A DNA stretch of 64,000 nucleotides, taken from Oscheius tipulae (taxonomy: Eukaryota > Nematoda > Chromadorea > Rhabditida > Rhabditidae). The DNA lies in assembly GCA_037178975.1 (NCBI GenBank), contig JASJZH010000004.1, positions 8,494,001 through 8,558,000 on the forward strand, read 5' to 3'. A model generated the notes under the pieces. That model saw only the letters and a list, made by a program, of their open reading frames with translations. It was not told where the DNA came from and ran no database searches. Position 1 is the first letter of the stretch. Each line of letters begins with the position of its first letter. Both the position numbers and the translations under genes were made by a program. Below are positions 1-12,800 of the stretch, piece after piece.

Positions 1-244
1 TGTTTTCGATAAAAAATAACTAGTAAATAATAATTGAAATCCTTTAAAAACTCCGTTGTTTGCTTCAAATGTTCAGCTCAATCTAGGCTCCTACATCTTT
101 AATGCCCGTAGCTTTGGATAACGGTAACCAACCACACATTGTATTGGTTGGGTGATTTCCATTTTTTTTTCTGTAGACCATCTTATGTGCTCTCATTTCC
201 TCGATCTAATCGAAAAAAGTTTAGCGGGAAAGGGTTAACTAATA

Positions 245-2256
245 ATGAGTGCCGCGGGAATCTATCCGATTGAAACCTCGACGATATACTCAGCAATTCC
301 TGCAGGTATGCCTCTGGAGTACATCCTGTGCTTCGACATTCTTGCCCATCTGCTTCAAATCGGTGGAATCATCGGATGCAGCACGTTTTTGTACCTGTCT
401 TGGTGCGTTTTTTTAAATTGAAACACAAACCGATGGTATTTTCAGGCGAAACGGGCTGATCAAGAACCAGCACCTTTACTTGATACACTTCCTCATCATA
501 TCGGACTTGGTCTCCATTATACTGAGTGAGCTTATTGTATCGCATGCCGGAGTGCTAGTAAGCAAAAGTTAATTTATAGTGATCAAACTCAAAGGTTGAT
601 TCTACGAAGCACATTTATGTAGTTCTCTTCTAAACTGTTCGCGTCACTGTATACTATCATTGTAACACTCAATAAATCTCGCAGGATAAAAACTCAATTT
701 TTCAGTCGTCTCTTAGATCCGTAGATCATTGACAAACTTTAAAAATTTCTGGGAATACCCGCGTATGCATGGCTGGGAGAATACGAATACCAAGTACACA
801 GATTTATCTTGACTCATCTAATCTGCAATACTTAGCAGCATAGAATCTGCGTGCCTGCAAGCTTTTCATGTTTAACAGGCATAATAATCAGTGGCACAAG
901 TGTTTATTTCTCATACTGAATAACATATATGCAAAAGCTGTCGGATTCCAGATCACGGCTATACAGTCTACCTCACTTCGCAATGGAACAGCGTCACCAT
1001 CTTTGCCACCCCATTATGGGTTATGATTACAGCCATTCCACTTGTTTGGCAGCTCAAGGTCAACCTTGTAACGGTGACTGGAATTGCCTGCGACAGATTA
1101 ATGGTTAGCTATTTTATATTATTTGCACGCGAAGTAATGAGATTAGAGAAAAACACCGATCTACGCATCAAAAAATTAAAAATAAATAGCGGAGCCACTT
1201 CCTTGTTATAACAAGTTAACTTGAACCCGAAAGTTATGAGTTATTCTAATGAAGTTTCAACCAAAAGTTATCAGGGTTGTATACCAGAATCGCAAGATCT
1301 AAGGTTTGTCAAACTGTCATGTAAATGGAAGCTCAAAACCAATATAATATATCTGTTCACCTAAAAAATTTGCAGGCTCTTTTCTTCCCACTGATCTACC
1401 GCAAAAAGAACAACACCGTCTACGTCGTTTGTTTTGTTCTTATTGGAGTGTTATGGGGTCTTCTGGACAATTTGCTACTTTTCTACTTTACTGATCTTAA
1501 CGACTGGGAACATTCGGATAAATACTACAATGGCTACGTGGCCAATTGCTCGACTATCGGATGCTTTGTGGATAAGAGGTTCAAAGCCTATTGGCAGCTC
1601 AGTAACGCTGTAAACTTAGAACTCGTACTTTAAACAAGAAACTGTTCAGACTGTTGCCGCCATCATCATCATCTTAATCATCGTCATCGACACAAAACTG
1701 CGAATGATCTCCCGCAACAAGCAACTGATGATGGGCAATTCACGCGAGCAACTCAAATTTAACAAGGTTTTTAGCCTCAGCCGTTAAAACTTACGCAGAA
1801 AAAAAGGCGAATCGCTCTGCTATCTGTACTCTGACCTGCTCGCTCATCTGCATCTCGGCAAGCATCATCAACGGCTTTGTACAAATCACTGGCATCTGGA
1901 CCTTCCTCACTTTACCTCCTCTTTACATTTTTGGTCTCTCAGCTGCTGGTAGGTTTTAACGGTTTATTGTTGTGAAGTGAAACAAAGTGAATTCGAGTCC
2001 ATGCGAAGAACTAACCCGTATCCTCTCGGTAGCGCTCAGAATGATCTCCCAGCAGCAGGCCATTGCTCACTCTTGTACTCTGCATAAATTCTGCTCAAAA
2101 GATGTTTCTTTTACATTTTCAGGCTGTGTCCACAGTTTCTGTCAAATCATCATGAACAAGGAAATTCTGAAAAACAAGAAGAAGACTTTTGCTGCCACCA
2201 CAATTTTTGCGACGAGTACCGCCGTTACTAATACCGGAGTCACTATCAACAAGTGA
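245..2256 (+). CDS. Serpentine (7TM) chemoreceptor-like GPCR, class uncertain (Srbc-like)
   Basis: Multi-exon gene for a seven-transmembrane protein. The start ATG at 245 opens an exon ending near 402; a second exon begins at 446. Later exons cover about 952-1110, 1376-1610, 1660-1760 and 1800-1950, with the last from about 2123 to the TGA at 2254-2256. Most introns are short with a TTTCAG-like acceptor; the one after exon 2 is about 390 bp and its phase does not match my next acceptor, so a small exon may be missing there. Visible features are hydrophobic segments such as LIHFLIISDLVSIILSELIV, the TM3-end motif GIACDRLMALFFPLIYRKK, and a basic, Thr-rich C-tail. The DRL-x6-Y arrangement after TM3 resembles nematode Srbc/Srsx chemoreceptors. 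Ligand unknown; a role in chemosensory cilia is inferred from the family. Confidence 0.7.
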
Positions 2257-2368
2257 TCGCCACTCTGTTTTTGAAGTATCAAGCAACTACAAAGTCCTCA
2301 TTTCGTATTTATGCATTTGCGTTCTTCTCAAATAAATATTTGTCGGGCTTATTAAATTTTGAAAGATC

Positions 2369-5289
2369 TCAGCGTAACTTATCAATAAGATCCCTGTAAA
2401 TTGGTCTTAATCTCTCTTGCAAAGGAAGTGTTAGGTGCATATCGTTGTCAACGAATGAGAAAAATGTTTTGGGATCGAACCCCAAGTAACGCTCCCCGTC
2501 TTCGAAAGCAGGAAGGATACTGTAGAGTTGACATTTTTGACAAGTTACTGCTTCCACTCGCTTCAGTCCGGAGTACATTTCGTCATCGGCTTCCTGAATA
2601 ATTTCTTGGAAAAGATTCTCAAATCATTTGAACCGTCTTGTTGAGATGAAACTTGTCCAAGGCCCCTCCAGTACTCAAGGCATCGATCAAGTGATTCAGT
2701 TGGACAAAAGGAAAGTTTGGAGTGGGGCCATGAATAAATATTTTCTTCTCTGTGAATATTTCCAGTCGAGCTAGATTTTTGTTGTACTGTTGGACCAAGA
2801 TATCTCTGGACATATCGTCGCCTCTCAGCATGCGCTTCTGGTGAATTTGGTATCTGGAATTGCACATCGTCGCTTAAAAGGACACTTCACTTATGGTTGG
2901 ACGGGTGAACCGTGCGATTTTTTGAATTTGAGTTTAGCGGTGGGAAGTCAGAAATTCTTGATTTTTGCTTTTTTCGATGCTCTACACTAATTTTCTTAGT
3001 TTCTATGTGTTTTTAATAGATTTGCCGTCAAACTCAACCCTAGAATTATTTAGTTTGTTAGAAAAGAAAACCGAGGAAAATGGAGTAAACTGACAACACG
3101 CTGGATTTCATCTTGTACGCTATTTTTCACCATTTTCTCGGCTACAGATTCTGCAGCAATATATGACTATTCAGATGATCAAGCATTATTTCCATCTTTG
3201 AATGAATATTTGATCTACCTTGTGACTATGAAAAGATAGTCCGGCTGGAACTCCTCAATAATATTGAAAAGCTTGTCGTGCTGACCGTGAAGTTCCTGCG
3301 TGGGTAGGAACCATTCATCGTACAAAACTTGAAAGCCTGGAGAGCTCATTTGATTCCGTTGTGTGAAAAGATAAACCTAAAGCTCCAAGCAGCCTGAACT
3401 CGCTGTAATTTCCTCTGAACTCTTCCTGAATAATGTTGGCCTCGTTCAATGCATAGCTGTTGCCGATAACCATGACCTTTTCAATTCCATTGCCTTTGGA
3501 AAAGTCGTAGACTCCCCAATACTTGGTCAATGTCGATACACGAGCTGATGCTGTATTGTTGCGAGGAACTTTCACAATATCCCCAACAAAAATCTTTGCA
3601 AATTCGATATTTTTCTCGATGGCCTCTTGACGGGCCACAGTGACTGAAAATAACACAATGTGATCTCTCCGGTACTATGTTTTAAAACAGGTTCATAAAC
3701 TTTATGTTTAAAAGAATAACTTACCATTTCCTTCTCCCAGCTTCTCAAATCCTCTTTTGATAAACGGACAGGTAAAAAGCGAAGAGAAGACGAGCGCATT
3801 AAATAGGAGCAACGCTCCAACGAGGAGTAGTGTTTTCCTCACATCGAATTTTCTGTACCAAGCTTCGTACTGATTCATAACAATGGTTAAGACAGCAATC
3901 AGACCTAAAATTTGTCCTCAAAGGCATGAGAGCCATTTTAACTCACCTAGTGTAAACTGAACGGTGTGATTTTTACCGGATAGAACAATAACCGGCCAGT
4001 GTACGAGATAGAGAGCGTAGGAAAGATCCCCAATGTGTGTTATCAAGCCGCCAGTGAGCACCTTAAAAGTGGGATTGAGAGCATCTCTGGAGAAAGCGTG
4101 CAAGAGTTCGGAAAGAACTGTGCTACGTCGCACCGAAAGTCTGCAAAAAAATGATATATGTAATAGTTTAGGATGTCTCTCGCAACTTTGGATTTTTTCA
4201 TTGGAAACGTTTCAGAAATTTCTAGTTTCCTCTGGCAGGATCATATCAACGTATGTTTTCACGCTAGATCAAAGCTTGTTAAGTAATGAAAACTAACATT
4301 TCTTGAGATCTGGTTTTCCAAAACGATCAATGCAAAGCAGGAAGCAGTTGCCAGTGGTCGAAAAATGACCGGATTTATAACATTTGGGGTCATCATGATC
4401 AAGAGAGGAATGTAGCTTATGTAAATGGCAGCATGTTCTAGCTTTTTGGCCATTAATTCAATTTCATCTGATTTTTCTGGAAAAGAAGGACTCTTTTATC
4501 ATTGTTATTACTTACTCTTGGGCTCCAGTCCACTCTCTCTCTGCTGGCTCATGAAGAATCCAATCATTCCTGCTCCAAACTGCCACATTCGGCTGATACA
4601 GTAGTTGAACGAAAATGTGGGCCTGCTGTGGTAGTAATGAGCACAAGAGATTGCACTGAGTACACCCAAAACGATAACTTTCCAGGTGTTCCTTTTCAAA
4701 AAGCTCAGAACCAGGAAGATGAAAGGAGCAAGGAGGTAGAACTGTACTTCCACAGCAAGAGACCACAAATGAAGGAAAATGTCCTTTTGTTCGGATGAAG
4801 TTTGAAACTGAGCCAGAAATTTTGGTGAAACTGAAAGATTTACAGCGAGGAAATAATTCTGTCCATCCCAAATAGTCTTCATGTTCTTCAAAAAAGCAAG
4901 AGAGAACAGTGCCAGTTCATTAGTAGAAGTAATCCAGACCTTGCTCAAGAATAAATGCCCTGCCAACAAAGTACATGGTACTACTAGATAGTACAGAGGA
5001 AAGATTCTCTTTATTCTGAGACGATTTATAATGGATCTATTTGGGGAGTGTTACCGGCTGTAGTAGAAATCCAATACATGTTGATAATTTATAACAGGGT
5101 GCTTGCTAAATATCAACGCCATAAGGAAGCCGGAAATGACAAAGAACCTGGAAATTCATTTTACATTTCAAATAGGTACTCCTACATATCCACCCCAGCA
5201 TAGCCGTTTGGAAAAAAGTTCGGCCAGAGATGGAATAGAAGGACAGCTATGATGGCAATGCCACGGAGACCTTGTATCCGAAGAAGCAT
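2369..5289 (-). CDS. Acyltransferase-3 family membrane protein with C-terminal SGNH domain (nematode OAC-type)
   Basis: Minus-strand multi-exon gene from the ATG at 5289 to the TGA at 2369-2371. The N-terminus reads MLLRIQGLRGIAIIAVLLFH, the usual opening of acyltransferase-3 proteins, with the conserved histidine in the first membrane segment, followed by a YAGVDMFF-type segment. The middle exons (about 4970-3900) are a run of hydrophobic helices, including HLWSLAVEVQFYLLAPF and a YALYLVHWP segment typical of the domain's end. The C-terminal part is SGNH-like: VMVIGNSYALNE carries the G-N-S block and DNDMHLT near the end carries the D-x-x-H catalytic pair. The family is thought to move acyl groups across or at membranes onto extracellular substrates. 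The substrate cannot be inferred. Downstream exons at 3820-3570, 3656-3315 and 2865-2370 are continuous in theme; I see no clear break. Confidence 0.8.
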
Positions 5290-6315
5290 AAATTACTGAA
5301 TCACAAAAACCGTCTGTGGAAAAAGATGCAGCGTTCTGTGGGTCTTAAAAGGACACTCTCCTTTTCAGGTCAGTATGGTAATTCCAAGGCTCCCCAGGTG
5401 GTAGTCGGAAAGGGAGACACAATTAGGACGATCTTTGGTGGAGAATACAGTTAAAGTACGTATAGAGGACAATAGGAAATCGCTGTGATAGAGGTTGATC
5501 GGTCAAAGTGATTGGGAGATCAGCAGGAGGGCAGTGGATTTGGGAGCGTTTCATATGATCAAAAGAGGGGAATGCTTTCATATGATTTTTTTTCTTTCGT
5601 ACAGCGTGTTGTCATACTTAAATGTATACTCAGATTTCTTGGAAAGGGGTCAGAGATGGTACAAGGCTTTATTTCGAAACCAATTTCACAGCTTCGGCTT
5701 CTTCAGAGCTGGCAATTTCTATCATACGTTCTTTTCAATTACGGTGCACCGATCACCTCCGATGACGGAAACCCGGACAACAAATCCCTAAAACAAGATG
5801 GTAGAGAAATTGTCCAATTAACTTCATAGGCAGCGTTGCATTTAAGGGCACCACAGCGAAGATTTACCAGTGATCCATCCCTATGTCGCATCCTGCGCTA
5901 CCGCGTGGGATGATTTGGCTTTGCATTCCACTAGCGCAAAGTGCTTTCAACTGCTTTTCACGTGCAGTAACGTTTTGTGGGTTTGTGTCCTATACCATCG
6001 GACTCAGCGTAAAAAGTTACCTACTAGGCATCAGTTTCACGTCGCTGCGCTTGCGCCTTAAAGTTAGTGTGCTTTTAAGAGTCGCCACTCGAACCAGACA
6101 ACTTTTTGCTAAATATTTCGAGCAGAAAACGACTTTGGAAACATTTTAAAGGGGCAGTAACATTTGACATTTGACATTTATCACGGAAAAATGCTTTATT
6201 ATCACAAAACACATCACAGGACAATTGTAAAAAGTCATAGCGCAACGGCCTCGTGGAGGATGACACTATTCTGTCTGGAAGATCTGTACCAGCATTAAAT
6301 ATCATGTAGCCTAAC
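5290..6315. other. Intergenic interval, no gene recognised
   Basis: About 1 kb between the 5' end of the acyltransferase gene and the 3' end of the neuropeptide-receptor-like gene. Open frames of 60-105 codons exist here, but none shows a recognisable domain, signal peptide or coding-like composition. It may hold the promoter of the acyltransferase gene. Confidence 0.5.
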
Positions 6316-7685
6316 TCACTTATGAACCACAGAATGCGAGACGATGCTCTCAAAGATTCCAGTAAATGACGCCTTCTGTCTTCCAAAGAAGAGAGCAGCC
6401 TGTCTGCGGAAATTCTCATTCCAATAGGCATAAATCAGCGGGTTCAACAGCGTTCCAGACATGGCTGACCAGTGAGAAAAGAGGAAAACGAGATTACCAT
6501 ACTCATCGTCGATTATTTTCGTCTATAAGATCAGGAAGCTCAAAGTGTTTGAAGAGGCATACCCTCCAAACAATAGAAAAGTCTTGAATGACATTGAAGG
6601 CATCTAGAGGGACACTGGAAACGGCAAAAATAACCACCATTCCTTTGAGAATGTTCTGCAGACGTTGCTTTCGACATACTTCAGTGTGTCGGAGTCTGCA
6701 AGAAAAGTTTTATGAACAAACACGAAGGTCAATTACCTGTTAGTGCCGCTAAACCTCTTTCTCTGGTCATTAAGCTTCCTGGCAATCTTCCAGTTGCACC
6801 ATCCGATGACTAAAAGAGGAATGACACTCCTGACAACGAGGACCATAATTCCGTAGTAGAGTCGAAACTCATCGTGTGGTCGCCAGTCTTCGAAGCAGAA
6901 CTAAAAATCAGTTAAGTACTCAAGTACATCACAAATAAAGACATTGTCGTGAATTATCACTTTTAAAAGATCCAAAAAGCAAAAGGGAGGAACCGAGCAG
7001 ATGCTGAATACGAGTAACCAGACTAACCTTATGGCACGGTAACTCCACATAGATCACATGGTAGAGCATTGGACTGAGAATGAAGAGTGAAAACATCCAT
7101 GTTCCAAGAATAATCAGGAAGCAGGACGAAATTGAAATGCTTCTACAGAATGGAGAGACAACCATACGATATCGGTCGATAGCCAATGCCGTCAGAGTGT
7201 ATGACACCCACATCAGGGAGGCTCCCTGAAAGTTTCCTCTAGATCCAGTTCCATGATTGTTATTAGTTCCGTTGTCTCCCACGTTTTTCCCATTTCCTCA
7301 CCTGTACAGCATAAACAAGATAGCACATAGACTGTCCCCAAAGCCATGTTTTCAAGTAGAAGTACATCGGCGTCGCCCACAGGGAACTAAGCGCAATTAT
7401 CTGAAATTGGTCGTCTTTCCGGAGCTGCTTCATCTACTCACAATATCTGCAAGGCTGAGGCTGCATATGAAAAGATTTGGAACAGTCTGCATCGGACGCC
7501 TACACAGAACAATTAGGATGACTACCACGTTTCCAGTGAGGGCAGAGATACCGACGAGGGAGTATAGGATTCCCAGGGCTGAAATTTACATAACGTAAAA
7601 AAAAGTTAGAATCCTTACTATTCTTCCAAAAGTTGTTGATTTCTATGGGATCAACTTGGCAGACTTGAGTTGTCATGTTGGACAT
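6316..7685 (-). CDS. Rhodopsin-family GPCR, neuropeptide receptor-like (NPR type)
   Basis: Minus-strand gene from the ATG at 7685 (MSNMTTQVCQVDPIEINNFW) to the TGA at 6316-6318, with short introns. TM1 has the GN motif (ALTGNVVVILIVLC); TM2 has SLSLADI. The TM3 region has the disulfide cysteine (WGQSMCYLVYAVQG) and ends TLTALAIDRYRMVVSPF, a D-R-Y variant with a following P. The extracellular loop 2 cysteine is in FCFEDWRP. TM5 leads to a basic loop KIARKLNDQRKRF, and TM7 has NPLIYAYWNENFRRQ, the N-P-x-x-Y motif plus helix 8. This combination matches nematode NPR/NPF-like peptide receptors that couple to heterotrimeric G proteins. The N-terminal Asn in NMT is a possible glycosylation site. Which peptide it binds cannot be told. 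Confidence 0.85.
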
Positions 7686-10600
7686 CACGCTGAAAATTTG
7701 AAAATGTTTATGGGACGTGGTAGGGGAAGAGTACAAGCTCTCATGGTCAGAATTAGATGGCAATGATCCCACGTCCACCCTCCTTCCCACTCTCAGAGAT
7801 CAAGTAATTCGTGAATTGGGGCCTAATTGAGACAGATCTGGAGATCGTCTCAGGAAAGTTCTTTGAAAGTTGGGGAATTTACAGGAACGACTATCTTAAA
7901 ACTGGAACAAAAACATGGTACGAGGCTCGAATATCTAGTTTAATGTTCAGTTTAGGACTTAACAACATAGTAGAAATAGAAACTCAGCGGCTTAATAAAG
8001 CAGACACCAAAGAAGACAGCAATTAGAGACCACAGTTGCTAGAAACTAAAGGACGGAAATAGGAGAACAGAGTTGTTTCAGGAATCGCAATACTATGAAT
8101 ACCGCTCAAGGATATTCGAATTACAACTTTTTTGAGACAGATTTCAAAACTTAGCACACTTTCCTGACTTTCTTGATATTCTCGCATTTTGGGAAAGGCT
8201 CCAAAATGTGTTCTGCTATTGTCTACAACGAAGAGTTAAGCCCTAAATAACAGAAACACCGGATTTCGGCCAAAAGACATCTGAAGCCAAAGAAAAAACA
8301 AAGGATGAGCCATAAGCATTACGGAGATAATCCACATAGGCTGTATTTTTTTTTCCACAAAACACAAAGAACAGTTAACAAGATCTGAGGAAGAAAAATG
8401 TGGGCAACTTCAAATTTAGCCGCCCGCTCGAATTTCCATAGAAGAGGTTTCTTTTATTCTTTGGCCGAATTAATTAATCCAAGAGGGACTTATTTCAGAG
8501 AAAAAGGCAGAGGACTGAATCCGTGGGAAAAGTCACGCTATGAGGTAAATCAAGTTTTTCCTGTTGCTAAGTGGGAAATATGAGACGGCGGAAAACAACC
8601 GGGTGGATACAAACAATGTTGGAAGACGGGGAAACAGGGAGAGATTTCTGGAAAGAACTGTTTTGTGTCACCCTCAGAGATGATTGGTTTGTTTGAGCGA
8701 GCGAAAAATTAGCGGAAGCTGTGCTATAGACACGTCCCCAAGATCAGAATCGTCAAAGGCTTCAGCTTCACAAACCTAATGCATTTTCTGAGCCGGAACG
8801 GAATTTTAAAGAGAAAGATGATCGAGCTCAATCTTTGACTTGAGGCAGTGCAAATTAAAAGATTAGAAAACGTCAGATTTTGAATGAAACGTTTCCCCCG
8901 AGTAGCTTTTATTCAAATATTGACGGACTATTCCCAGAAATTTTGAAGTCAAACTTAAAACTCATTCCGAAAACCTACTTTATGACCAGCTGAAGATTAT
9001 GACCAGTTGAAGTCGACTACTAAAGTCATATGGTACTCACACAACAAACAAATCGCGCTGGTGACGAGAAAATCGAAAACGCATGAAGTCACGTACTGTG
9101 TTCAGTGAACTATAAAATTATGGGAACATAGCCGTTTGAATAAGCTTGCTGAATTGGTTTTCTGCCCTCTTTGAAAAGGAAGAGGCGAGAACTCTATGAA
9201 AACATTTATGCCCGCTGAGCAATTAGAACTTCTCGAACATCTAGCGATCAAAGAGTTTTGAGGAAAAGTCCGAAAATCGGGATAAGGAAGTTTAGAGTTC
9301 CATCTCAAGGTTCTATGCCAGATGGAAATCGGGTTTCTCACATTCTTTGGGATGCAAGAGGGAGGAAATTTCATGAATTGCATAGTAGGAAGGGTTTTCC
9401 TTTTTTCAAGGGAGAAACCCTACCAAACCTCCTACACACTAAGATTGAGAACGCTGTGATTTAGAATCTTTGATCAAGCTGTGCCTTTCAAGAGATGTCA
9501 ATCGGATATTCGGTGAAGGTGAGTCTACGCAACAGCTACGGAACTGGATATAGAGTGGCAGATAGATGTATAACAAGTTCTCACTAGTACTGCTATAAAT
9601 TGGAAGTAGGTTTGAAAGTCAACTTCCTTGAAAAACAGAATATGAATTGGCTCGACTCTTGCAAATGTCTTTTCACTGGAAAACATGGAAATGTGAGAAA
9701 GTTATTCTCCTTTCTTATAATGGCGTCAGTTTTGTCAGCTTGTTAAGCATCAGTTTTACCTGTTCAACAGCAAGAGACCACATGGACTACTTAAGATTTT
9801 GGCAAAGTTGGAACTAGGGACTCAACAGTAAGTGTAGGAATGTGTGGGCGCGTTAGAGTTTTGAGAAAACCGTTTATTAAAACTAGAGAGTGACATCTAC
9901 GAAAAGTGATACAAGTGTGTACTAACAATGAAAAACAATATATAAACAGAAGTCAATGTATTCCCCCATTGTTACTGAAATAACAATACGTCAGCGTCAC
10001 TAGAAGAAGTATACCACAAAAAAGTGACTTCAGATTTCTAAAGATGGTAGCAGCTGTGAATAAGCAATACTCTGTTCACAGCTTTCGTGTAGATTTCTAC
10101 AAAAAATTTGTCTGTTTCGGTTCACTGGCTTTCGTTCCCCTTACTAATTACACACCCCCAATCTCTGATGAAACGGAAGTGGGCACATAAGACGAGGAAG
10201 ATATGGGGAAACCATCTGAGCTTGATTATTAATGTTTAAATGTTTAAATGAAAATAGAATAGGAGCTAGAATCAGCCGTGAGAATGTTTATACAGAAGAA
10301 GGTGCCTCGATTATTGTACGGGTTTCCAAGACTACTCGAAATAGTTTATTGTTGAGACTAAAGACTCGGTTAGCCCGTTGCGAGCTCGAAATAGGCATTT
10401 TTGGCTCGTGCCCAAATATAGTTATAACGAATTTTCGAAAGAAGAGCCCAAAGGTGAAATCTCTCTAGAAAAAAACAAAGGACAGTATGCAGCAGTGCCG
10501 CCAGACAGTCTGGTGGCGGCAAATGTAGGCAAGGAACCGGTACAGACGACTGTTCCATCAAGGAAAAACATAATTTGCACAGGACTCCTACGACAGCAAA

Positions 10601-12540
10601 AACGAAGACTGACGTGCTGTCTCTCTAGACAGTCATTCTAGTGATCCCATAATTAAACTAGCATGTGAATTACGAGCATATAATTTTAGGCAGGAAGAGG
10701 AACGTTTTGGATTATGTTTTTTTGGGGCAACTGAAATATAGCTGGAGGATTTGAAAATGTGAACAAGATTGTCCTGGAATAGACCTTTTGAAGTGCTTCT
10801 GAAGATTCGGTTTCTGTAAATATTTTTGAGATGTTTCTAAAGGGCAAACGATGTTTTGACGCAAATTGAGGCAGTTTTGTATGCAATTAGGAGACGATTT
10901 TGCGGGTGCAATACAGGTGAGGTAAAGCTATATTTGAGCTGAATGAAAACAAGACCTTCTTCAGACATAGTATAACTTTGGCTAAGAAAAAAGATACTTG
11001 CTGCTGACAATAGCGTCTCTATTGTTGCTTTTTTTTTCGAGGAGATTCCAAAAACTGGAAGAAAGCAACGGCTTGTCATTGAAACAGTTTGCCGAGGTAT
11101 TACGGTTGAGAAAAAGCAGACAGACTTTTCATTTGAACTCTCTTTCTGTTTCGAGAGGATTCCAAAGATCGCGCGGAATAAAATCTGCGGCATGCGGGGA
11201 GTACCATGCTAACAGATGGCAAATATGGTACGTGTGAGCCAGCGTAGAGCGATGTTACTACCGGGAAAACTTGGCAAAAGGCAGTATAGGTTGGCGTCGT
11301 GTAAAGAGGAGAGCATCTTGACCATGCCAAAAGACTAGATTAAACGAGCAGTTCATCAACAGAATGAAGCGTGGGCTTAGCAAGGATGAAAACACTGTGT
11401 CTAGCGCTAATATTGTGGACACTGCCAATAAATGGTCTCAACAACAACTGTCAATAGTGAAACGGTTGAGATAAATTGACCAGCCTACGCCTCTGAGTTT
11501 TATGTCGGAAGCTAGAAAAGGTGGTCTGGCTTCAGCAAAAAAACTTCATAATGGGGAGGGGGGTCCATAGACGATATCAAGCATGTTTGATCGATGTCCG
11601 ACAATTAAATAATGCTCATTCATTATACAAAAGTGTTCGGGTGGGGTGCTCTTACACTTTTCTAGCACAGAGATCAAAAGAGAAGCCGGCTCTCAATATT
11701 CCTAAGAGGATAATTTGCAAGATGAAACCAGTGAGGAGACGGGAGAATGTTGGTGACATGAAGAGAGGAAATGATGTCATCTTGAAAGATGTAAGTGAAC
11801 GACGCCTTTGATAAGCTAGGTGTTCTGGTTGTGACTGGTTACGTAGTTGGAAAGAGGTTCTGTATTTGCATTCTTGATTTTCGTAAATTGGTATAGTTCA
11901 ATTAAAAAATAACTGTGAATCACGACGGAGCGTTGTTGACATTTTTAATTCAAAAGTCTCAGTTCTCGCTTTTCAAAGAGGACAGAAAACCACAATGGGT
12001 GAGTCACACTTCGACCAGAATAATTAATACCATCCACCTTTCACAAATTTTTATGCTCTAGTAGCTAGGGATCCTGGACCGAACGGCTTACATAACAAGA
12101 TCCAAATAAGCAGCTTATTCCAGAGTTGAAATTCAAGATTATCTGCAAATATTTTGTGGAAGCTTGTTGAATTTGAGTGGTTTTCAAGATCAGAATGTGC
12201 TCCAAAAAAGAAGGGCTTATTATGAAGTTGGAGTCACCGCGATGACCCACTCGCTCCAACAAACACACACTAATTATGAGCACAATTGCATTTATTTTAT
12301 GTAATTAATGTGTAGGCGACTGTCTTTAGAAGGAGGACATCTGGGGCTGAGACACGAAGAAAAGATAATATAAGGAAAACAATGGAACTGCGGCAAACAA
12401 ATTGTAGACCACAGTAGGAAAAAAAGACAATGGCTGTTCTGGTCTTCATTATCCATACACGGGGAATGCCCTGCTACTCTTGCTTTAATTATGCTCATTA
12501 TTCGGAAGAGGTTGTAAAAATCTCTACTATCTAAAGCGCG

Positions 12541-12599
12541 ATGGTTTCTGTGGAGGGCTCTGTCTGCTGTTTGTTTGTTTGTTTGTCCGTGGCTACGAA
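12541..12599 (+). repeat. Dispersed short repeat, copy 1
   Basis: About 60 bp related to 56961-57024 (+) and 48229-48290 (-). The shared core reads ATGGTxTCTGTGG, then CTCTGT, then TGTTTGTTTGTCCG, then an inverted-CCACGAA-like end. This copy is the most diverged and has an extra GTTT unit. No terminal repeats or target duplications were seen. Confidence 0.6.
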
Positions 12600-12735
12600 A
12601 CAGAAGCGAGCCAGTTATGTTGTCCAGAAGTTTTGTTATTCGGAAACAGTTATTGCCTAAATTGTATCGCAATTTAACTTTGGGTGCGCTCTAGAACTTA
12701 GCTTTTTCACAGTTAAGCCCTTCTGTTACTACGAA

Positions 12736-12800
12736 GCGGCGCAGCCGCCAGTGTAAACTGATGGCAAAAGGACGGCGAAGTCGTCCGAGACGGCTGGTCT
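12736..12800. repeat. Four consecutive mini-hairpins
   Basis: Four small perfect inverted repeats lie almost end to end. They are GCGGC/GCCGC with a 3-nt loop (12736-12748), CAGT/ACTG with a 4-nt loop (12749-12760), GGACG/CGTCC with a 7-nt loop (12770-12786), and AGAC/GTCT with a 5-nt loop (12788-12800). They stand out in an AT-rich, gene-poor stretch just downstream of a dispersed repeat copy. Function unknown. Confidence 0.6.

Noticed and set aside
2466-2484. tRNA B-box-like GGGATCGAACCCC
   Set aside because: It lies within a coding exon of the acyltransferase gene (LGFDPKTF on the minus strand) and no tRNA fold or A box accompanies it.
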